Shown here piece after piece: positions 59,284 to 64,000 of a stretch of DNA of 64,000 bases. The translations under genes were made by a program, and so were the position numbers. The notes beneath the pieces are model-generated. The model was not told the DNA's origin. It did no database searches and was given only the letters and a program-made list of their open reading frames with translations. This stretch comes from an uncultured Prevotella sp. GTDB taxonomy: Bacteria > Bacteroidota > Bacteroidia > Bacteroidales > Bacteroidaceae. The stretch is from contig CALUGW010000010.1 of the NCBI GenBank assembly GCA_944320305.1, positions 1 through 64,000 of the forward strand, in the 5' to 3' direction. The stretch's first letter is position 1; every line of letters starts with the position of its first letter.

Positions 59284-61248
59284 ATGACTATGCTTAAAAG
59301 ACTGCTGCCCAAGGAATTCAGGGCCACGCTGGCCTGGCTGCTGTGCGTCCACGCGCTCGGCCTGCTGCTGCTCTCGCTGCTGCGCCTGGCGGGGTGGCTC
59401 GCCCTGCGCGGCCTCTCCGGCGGCGGGGCGTCCGTGCTGCGGGCGTTTGCCAACGGCCTGTGGTTCGACAACGTTGTCGCCTGCTACATCATGGCGCCGC
59501 CGCTGGTGCTGGCGCTGGGGGCCTCGTGCCTGAGCTGCCACCCGCGCTGGCTCCGCCGCGCGGCCACGGTGTGGTTTGTGGCCGCCTATTCGGTGGTGTT
59601 CCTCGTCTCGACGGCCAACATCCCCTACTTCCAGTACTTCATGCGCAACATCAACGCGAGCGTCTTTGGCTGGTTCGGCTACGCCGGAACAACGGCCGGC
59701 ATGGTGCTGGGCGAAAGCTCCTACCTGCTGTGGCTGCTGCTGTTCGCCGCCGTGGCCGCGCTCTTCGGCTGGCTGGCCGCGCGGCTGTCGCGGCGGCTGG
59801 GCCGCGCCGTGGGGCGGTCGGGGCGCGGCGTGTGGGCCTCTCCGGCGCAGCTGGCCCGCGGCGTGGCGGTGTCGCTGGCGCTCTTCGCCCTGTGCTTTCT
59901 GGGCATCCGCGGGCGCACGGGCCGCAGCCCCATCAGGGTGAGCGCGGCCTACTATTGCTCCGACCCCGTGCTCAACCAGCTCGGCGTGGCCCCGATGTTC
60001 AACCTGATGAACAGCCTCAAGGACGATATGCGCGAGGAGAACGCCGAGCTGCGCCTCATGGACTACGCCGCCGCCACGGCCCACATGCGCTCCTACCTGG
60101 GCTGCGCCGGACGCGCCGACTCCGCCGCCATACTGCGCCGGAGCGTGCCCGCCGCCACGGCGCTGTGCCCCCGGCGCCCCAACGTGGTGTTCATCTTCAT
60201 GGAGTCGATGTCGGCAGACCTCATGCAGCGCTTCGGCCAGCGCGAGCGGCTCACGCCCGTGCTCGACAGCCTGTGGCGCCGGTCGATGGCCTTCAGCAAC
60301 TTCTGGTCGGCAGGCATACACACCAACCAGGGCATAACGGCCACGCTCTACGCCTTTCCGGCGCTCGGCGACCGCAACATAATGAAGGGAACGGTGACGC
60401 CGCGCTACACCGGCCTGCCCACAATCCTGCACCGCCTGGGCTACCGCAACCTGTTCTTCATGACCCACGAGGCGCTCTATGACAACATGCAGGCGTTTCT
60501 GCTCACCAACGGCTTCGACGAGATTGTGTCGCAGCCCGACTATCCCGAGGACGAGGTTGTCAACTCGTTCGGCGTCTCCGACCGCAGCCTCTTCCGCCAC
60601 GCCGTGCCCAGGCTGAGCCGCGCCGCCGCCGCGGGGCGCCCCTTCATGGCCGCGCTGCTCACCGTGAGCAACCATCCGCCCTACGTCATCTCCGACGGGT
60701 TCAGGCCCCGCACGGCCGCCGTCGAGACGCAGATTGTGGAGTATGCCGACTGGGCCATAGGCCAGTTTCTGGCCGACGCGCGGCGTGAGCCGTGGTACAG
60801 CAACACGGTGTTCGTCCTCGTGGGCGACCACGGCAAGATCGTGGGCCGGCCAGACGCCGCCCTGTCGCAGTCGATGAACCACGTGCCGCTGATGGTCTTC
60901 GGCCCCGGGGTGCCCGCGGGCGAGCTGGGACTGCCCGCCACGCAGACCGACGTGATGCCCACGCTGCTGGCCATGCTGGGCGTGGCCTACGACGACTGCG
61001 GCTTCGGCCGCAACCTGCTGGAGGGCGGACGGCGCACGGTGGCCTACTCGGCCTCGAGCCAGATTGCCGCGCGCGACAGCTCGGCCTACTATGTCTACGA
61101 CACCGCCACGGGCCGCGACGCCTGCTACAGCGTGCTGCCCGGCGGACGGCTGGAGCCTGCGCCCGCCGGGGCGCGCTTCGACTCGCTGCGCCGCCACGCC
61201 TTCGCCGTGATGCAGACGGCAGAGTTCATCTACCGCCGCCAGCCCTGA
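59284..61248 (+). CDS. LTA synthase-like sulfatase/phosphoglycerol transferase
   Basis: 654 residues from ATG 59284. Five N-terminal transmembrane helices (to ~215) and a large C-terminal alkaline-phosphatase-fold domain facing the periplasm. NVVFIFMESMSADLM starts the catalytic domain, with Glu as the metal ligand; the nucleophile region is SAGIHTNQGITATLYAFP (T in NQGI); FVLVGDHGKIVG carries the late Asp-His metal pair. It belongs to the family of lipoteichoic-acid synthase-like proteins (also OpgB-, EptA-like groups). In Gram-negatives such enzymes decorate membrane glycans with phosphoglycerol; substrate here unknown. Confidence 0.87.
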   Translation: MTMLKRLLPKEFRATLAWLLCVHALGLLLLSLLRLAGWLALRGLSGGGASVLRAFANGLWFDNVVACYIMAPPLVLALGASCLSCHPRWLRRAATVWFVAAYSVVFLVSTANIPYFQYFMRNINASVFGWFGYAGTTAGMVLGESSYLLWLLLFAAVAALFGWLAARLSRRLGRAVGRSGRGVWASPAQLARGVAVSLALFALCFLGIRGRTGRSPIRVSAAYYCSDPVLNQLGVAPMFNLMNSLKDDMREENAELRLMDYAAATAHMRSYLGCAGRADSAAILRRSVPAATALCPRRPNVVFIFMESMSADLMQRFGQRERLTPVLDSLWRRSMAFSNFWSAGIHTNQGITATLYAFPALGDRNIMKGTVTPRYTGLPTILHRLGYRNLFFMTHEALYDNMQAFLLTNGFDEIVSQPDYPEDEVVNSFGVSDRSLFRHAVPRLSRAAAAGRPFMAALLTVSNHPPYVISDGFRPRTAAVETQIVEYADWAIGQFLADARREPWYSNTVFVLVGDHGKIVGRPDAALSQSMNHVPLMVFGPGVPAGELGLPATQTDVMPTLLAMLGVAYDDCGFGRNLLEGGRRTVAYSASSQIAARDSSAYYVYDTATGRDACYSVLPGGRLEPAPAGARFDSLRRHAFAVMQTAEFIYRRQP

Positions 61249-61316
61249 CGGGCCGCCCGGCGGGGCGCCGCCTTGTGTGCATAAACATACGGACGGAAAC
61301 GCATAAACATACACTC

Positions 61317-61362
61317 GCGGCGCACGGCCCGCCACTCCGGCAGGCCGTGCGCCGCGTCTTTT
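61317..61362 (+). terminator. Terminator after the sulfatase gene
   Basis: Arms GCGGCGCACGGCC / GGCCGTGCGCCGC with a 13-base loop and TCTTTT tail. It is preceded by two GCATAAACATAC copies (61279-61290, 61301-61312). Confidence 0.85.
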
Positions 61363-61370
61363 CAGACCGT

Positions 61371-61500
61371 AAAAACGGCCTTTTGCAACTGCTTGATTCC
61401 CAGTGTGTTGCAATATAGGTCATTTTGGCCTCCAAAATGGCCTGTATTGGAGGCCGAAATGGCCTATATTGGAGCGCAAAAAGGGCCTTTTTGCAAAACA
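61371..61500. repeat. AAACGGCC/GGCCAAAATGG module cluster
   Basis: Modules GTTGCAATATAGGTCATTTTGGCC, TCCAAAATGGCCTGTATTGG, AGGCCGAAATGGCCTATATTGG and AAAAAGGGCCTTTTTGC in series, the longest uninterrupted run of the family in this window. No gene. Confidence 0.7.
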
Positions 61501-61717
61501 AGAAAATCCGCCTTGTTTTCTGCGGCGGCTCTGGCGGCCTGAAAAACGCGCTGCGAAGCGTCCTGCCGCAGCGTATATTTATTCAGGCGACAGAAGCAAT
61601 TTAAGGAGTACAGGAGTTCAGGAGTACAGGAGTTCAGACGTATGCTTCGGGGGTGTTGTTCAGGAGTTGTGCCCGGTATATTGCACATTCATTTCACATT
61701 TTCTTAACTCTTAATCC
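61501..61717. other. Remainder of the sulfatase-pdxB gap
   Basis: No gene. It holds copy 2 of the GGAGTTCAGAC repeat (61603-61669) and a TTCTTAACTCTTAATCC tract before the pdxB stop. Confidence 0.6.
61603..61669 (+). repeat. GGAGTACAGGAGTTCAGAC repeat, copy 2
   Basis: AGGAGTACAGGAGTTC occurs twice in tandem, then AGACGTATGCTTCGGGGG and TGTTGTTCAGGAGTT, matching copies 1 and 3. Confidence 0.75.
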
Positions 61718-62731
61718 TTAACTCCCCGCGCAGTCGAACACCTCGCGGCGCAGCGGGTAGTTCCCTCTCAGCTCCTCGAAGTCGGCGGGCCGTGCCTTCA
61801 GCCGTGCGCTGTCGTCGAGCGGATTGTAGAGCTGCAGCGGGTCGCCGTCGTAGCGGAACCCGGCTGGCAGCGGCGGCGGGACGATGCGCCCCGGATTCTC
61901 CAGTCCGAAGAAGCGGCAGAGCGCCTCGATGACCATGTTGTCGGCATTGGCCTTGCCGTCGGCGGAATAGCCGGCGATGTGGGGCGTGCCGATGTAGACC
62001 ATGCGGAGCAGCGAGGTGTCTATCAGCGGCTCGTTCTCCCAAGTGTCAATGACGGCCTGGCGCACGCGGCCTGTGGCCAGCGCCTCTTTCAGCGCCCGGT
62101 TGTCCACCACGGGGCCGCGGCTTGTGTTTATCACGAACGGCCGGCGGGTCAGCCGTCCGAAGAAAGCGGCGTCGGCCAAGTGGCGCGTGGGGCAGCCGCC
62201 GCCGTCGGTCAGCGGCACGTGGAATGTTATCACGTCGGCCCGGCGCTCAATCTCGTCCATGCCGACGAAGCCCGGCAGCCCCAGCGGCGGGTCGCACACC
62301 AGCACGCTCATGCCCAGCCCGCGCCCCACGGCGCACACCTCGCGCCCCACGTGGCCGCAGCCCACCACGCCGAGCGTGGCGCCCGGCAGCCGCAGGCCGC
62401 AGTCGCGGGCCAGCAGCAGCAGCGCCGAGCGCACGTACTGGCCCACCGACGAGGCGTTGCAGCCCGGACAGTTGGTCCACTCTATGCCCGCGCGGGCCAT
62501 GAAGCCGGTGTCGATGTGGTCGAAACCTATTGTGGCCGTGGCCACAAACCTCACGCTGCTGCCGCCGAGCAGCCGCTCGTCGCACCGCGTGCGGGTGCGC
62601 ACGATGAGCGCGTCGGCGTCTCTCACGTCGGCCGCCGCTATCGCGGAGCCGCGCTTGTACACCACGTCGGGCGTTATCCGGGCCAGCGCCTCGCGTATGT
62701 ACGGAATCTTGTCGTCTGCTACTATCTTCAT
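61718..62731 (-). CDS. pdxB: Erythronate-4-phosphate dehydrogenase
   Basis: 337 residues from ATG 62731 (MKIVADDKIPYIREAL); the longer frame upstream lies in repeat sequence. D-2-hydroxyacid dehydrogenase fold: FVATATIGFDHIDTGFM, LGVVGCGHVGREVC (Rossmann Gly motif), NTSRGPVVDNRAL, DTWENEP and the catalytic His in GTPHIAGYSADGK, plus the PdxB-specific C-terminal domain. It acts in the DXP-dependent route to pyridoxal phosphate. Single gene. Confidence 0.93.
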   Translation of the reverse strand: MKIVADDKIPYIREALARITPDVVYKRGSAIAAADVRDADALIVRTRTRCDERLLGGSSVRFVATATIGFDHIDTGFMARAGIEWTNCPGCNASSVGQYVRSALLLLARDCGLRLPGATLGVVGCGHVGREVCAVGRGLGMSVLVCDPPLGLPGFVGMDEIERRADVITFHVPLTDGGGCPTRHLADAAFFGRLTRRPFVINTSRGPVVDNRALKEALATGRVRQAVIDTWENEPLIDTSLLRMVYIGTPHIAGYSADGKANADNMVIEALCRFFGLENPGRIVPPPLPAGFRYDGDPLQLYNPLDDSARLKARPADFEELRGNYPLRREVFDCAGS

Positions 62732-62816
62732 TGTTGCGGGCGCAAAGATACGCAAAAAATAATGAAGAATGAATAGTGAATAATGAAGAAAATGCGGATG
62801 CCCGCAGTCTGACGGA

Positions 62817-62866
62817 CAATACCCCCGAAGCATTCGTCTGGACTCCTGTCTCCTGAATCAGAACTC
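62817..62866 (-). repeat. GGAGTACAGGAGTTCAGAC repeat, copy 3 (inverted)
   Basis: On the minus strand CAGGAGACAGGAGTCCAGAC is followed by GAATGCTTCGGGGGTATTGTC, the best-preserved form of the unit. Confidence 0.7.
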
Positions 62867-64000
62867 CGGTTCGAGTCTGAACGTCATGCGGCGGCCGGTG
62901 TCGGGGTGTACAAACTCGATGCTCGCGGCGTGCAGAAGGAGCCGCGGGCCGCGCCGCCCGTAGAGCGGGTCGCCCACGATGGGGGCGCCGAGTCCGAGCG
63001 GATGGGCGCAGTGTACGCGCAGCTGGTGGGTGCGCCCGGTGACGGGATGCAGCTCCACGCGCACGCGGCCGCCCTCGGCGGACAGCAGGCGGTAGCTGGT
63101 GACGGCCTGGCGGCCCAGCCTGAAGTCAACCACCTGGCGCGGACGGTCCAGCGGGTCGGGGCGCAGCGGCAGCGCTATGCGCCCCTCGGGCGGGTCGAGG
63201 CGGGTCGTGTCGAGCAGCGCCACGTAGCCCTTGCGCACGCTGCGGGCCTCGAACTGCGCGCGGAGCTGCCTCGCCGCCCCCTCGGTCTTGGCCACGAGGA
63301 GCAGCCCCGAGGTGTCCATGTCGAGGCGGTGCACCATCAGCGGGGCGCACCCGTCGCCCCACCGCCCGCCGAGAATGCTGAAGACGCTGCGCCGCCCGGT
63401 GTTGCCCGGCACGGAGAGCATGCCGGCCGGCTTGGCCACGACGGCCAGCGAGGCGTCCTCCCACACGGTGTCGAGCCGCCCGCCGTCGTCGTCGGCCAGC
63501 GGGTCGGGGTCCACGTCGAGCCCCTGCAGCATGTGCCTCAGTATGGGCAGGCACTTGCCGCGGCAGGCGGGGTAGTAGTGCAGGTGGCGCCGCAGCTCCG
63601 TGCGTGGCGGCCCGCCCCACCAGAACTCGGCCATGCACAGGGGCCTGAGTCCGTTGCGATAGGCATATTGCAGCAGCTTTGGGGCGCAGCACTCGCCCGC
63701 GCCCGCCGGCGGCGCGCCGCCCGTCTCGGCCTCGAAGATGTCGTTGAGGTCGCGCTCCTGCCCGCGGGCGTTGAGCATTCGGAACTGCGAGAAGAGCCAC
63801 CGCTGCAGCCCGTCCGACAGGCGCCGCCGCTCCGCCTTCAGCCTGCCGATGGCCTGGAGGCGCTCCTCCACGGCTCTTTGGGCCTCGCCCTCGGCCTCGG
63901 CCCAGCGCCTCTTCAGCCGCCTCAGCTCCGCCTTCTGGTGCTGGCTCTCGCGCGTCAGCTCCGCGCTGTCGCCACGCTCGGCGCGCAGGGCGTCGCGCCT
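62858..64000 (-). CDS. RluA-family pseudouridine synthase with N-terminal extension (5' partial)
   Basis: At least 381 codons; the frame stays open to the right edge, so the start is outside the window. The visible N-terminal part is a charged helical/coiled-coil region (RRLKRRWAEAEGEAQRAVEE...), followed by a Cys-containing region with FWWGGPPRTELRRHLHYYPACRGKC, and then the RluA catalytic domain from ~residue 150 of the visible part: VAKPAGMLSVPG, HRLDMDTSGLLLVAKT (catalytic Asp), ELHPVTGRTHQLRVH and GDPLYGRRGPRLLLHA. It modifies uridines in rRNA or tRNA; which site is unknown. The long N-terminal extension is a form I associate with Bacteroidota RluA-like proteins. Confidence 0.9.
   Translation of the reverse strand, partial: RRDALRAERGDSAELTRESQHQKAELRRLKRRWAEAEGEAQRAVEERLQAIGRLKAERRRLSDGLQRWLFSQFRMLNARGQERDLNDIFEAETGGAPPAGAGECCAPKLLQYAYRNGLRPLCMAEFWWGGPPRTELRRHLHYYPACRGKCLPILRHMLQGLDVDPDPLADDDGGRLDTVWEDASLAVVAKPAGMLSVPGNTGRRSVFSILGGRWGDGCAPLMVHRLDMDTSGLLLVAKTEGAARQLRAQFEARSVRKGYVALLDTTRLDPPEGRIALPLRPDPLDRPRQVVDFRLGRQAVTSYRLLSAEGGRVRVELHPVTGRTHQLRVHCAHPLGLGAPIVGDPLYGRRGPRLLLHAASIEFVHPDTGRRMTFRLEPEF

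Noticed and set aside
59263-61413. 716-codon minus-strand frame opposite the sulfatase gene
   Set aside because: It reads as His/Gly/Arg-rich low-complexity sequence, with no domain; the sulfatase on the plus strand is clear.

Overview
The window reads as chromosome of a G+C-rich member of the Bacteroidales (Bacteroidota), probably near Prevotellaceae, though I cannot fix the genus from sequence alone. The reasons are: promoters of the Bacteroidota type (TTTG, 19-20 nt, TAnnTTTG) in front of many genes; a NigD-like lipoprotein next to an ECF sigma factor; DUF4271, DUF4254 and PorT-like barrel proteins; a KorA/KorB 2-oxoacid:ferredoxin oxidoreductase; a large IspG; ATP-dependent PEP carboxykinase; and a secreted pectate lyase ending in a 'YNLQGMKL'-type tail. 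Most of the window is ordinary core genome with very dense antisense open frames caused by high G+C.

Layout. 1-6.5 kb: an A+T-rich, tightly packed five-gene operon on the minus strand (XRE regulator, GIY-YIG/DUF4357 protein, membrane-anchored PIN-like protein, type I restriction subunit HsdR, cysteine-protease-like protein). It abuts the 3' end of tRNA-Leu(CAA), the classic position for an integrated island, and runs off the left edge, so hsdM/hsdS are not seen. 7-15.8 kb: manC-like nucleotidyltransferase, nadA, a DnaA-box cluster that may be the chromosomal origin, a DHA2 MFS exporter, a five-part pectate lyase and a small outer-membrane barrel. 16-31 kb: MsbA-like exporter, miaB, greA, HIT protein, an ECF sigma/NigD/barrel cluster, radC, GT2, efp, and korA/korB split by a four-helix-bundle (S23-like) gene, then tRNA-Arg(CCU).

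31.7-43.6 kb: rbfA-lolC/E-like pair, MBL-fold lipoprotein, a membrane protein/ThiF pair, murF, a tlpA-folP-cdaA run and a ptb-buk operon. 44-52 kb: tyrS, yidD-rnpA, hemD, DUF4271 and metK on the minus strand, then rpoN-PAP2. 52.4-64 kb: purE-ispG, pckA, rubredoxin (short, easy to miss), GT9-DUF4254, an LTA-synthase-like sulfatase, pdxB and an RluA-type pseudouridine synthase cut by the right edge.

The intergenic regions are unusually rich in structure: two copies of a MITE-like element with terminal inverted repeats and TTTAA target duplications; a family of AAACGGCC hairpin modules at six or more sites, including two related ~300-bp blocks 22 kb apart; a three-copy GGAGTTCAGAC repeat; a three-copy GC-rich palindrome repeat; and A+T-rich AAAACTCAAAATTC arrays. 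The best candidates for new biology are the left-edge operon with its membrane-bound PIN protein, the putative origin, and the MITE and hairpin families. No CRISPR array, rRNA, complete insertion sequence or integrase was seen.
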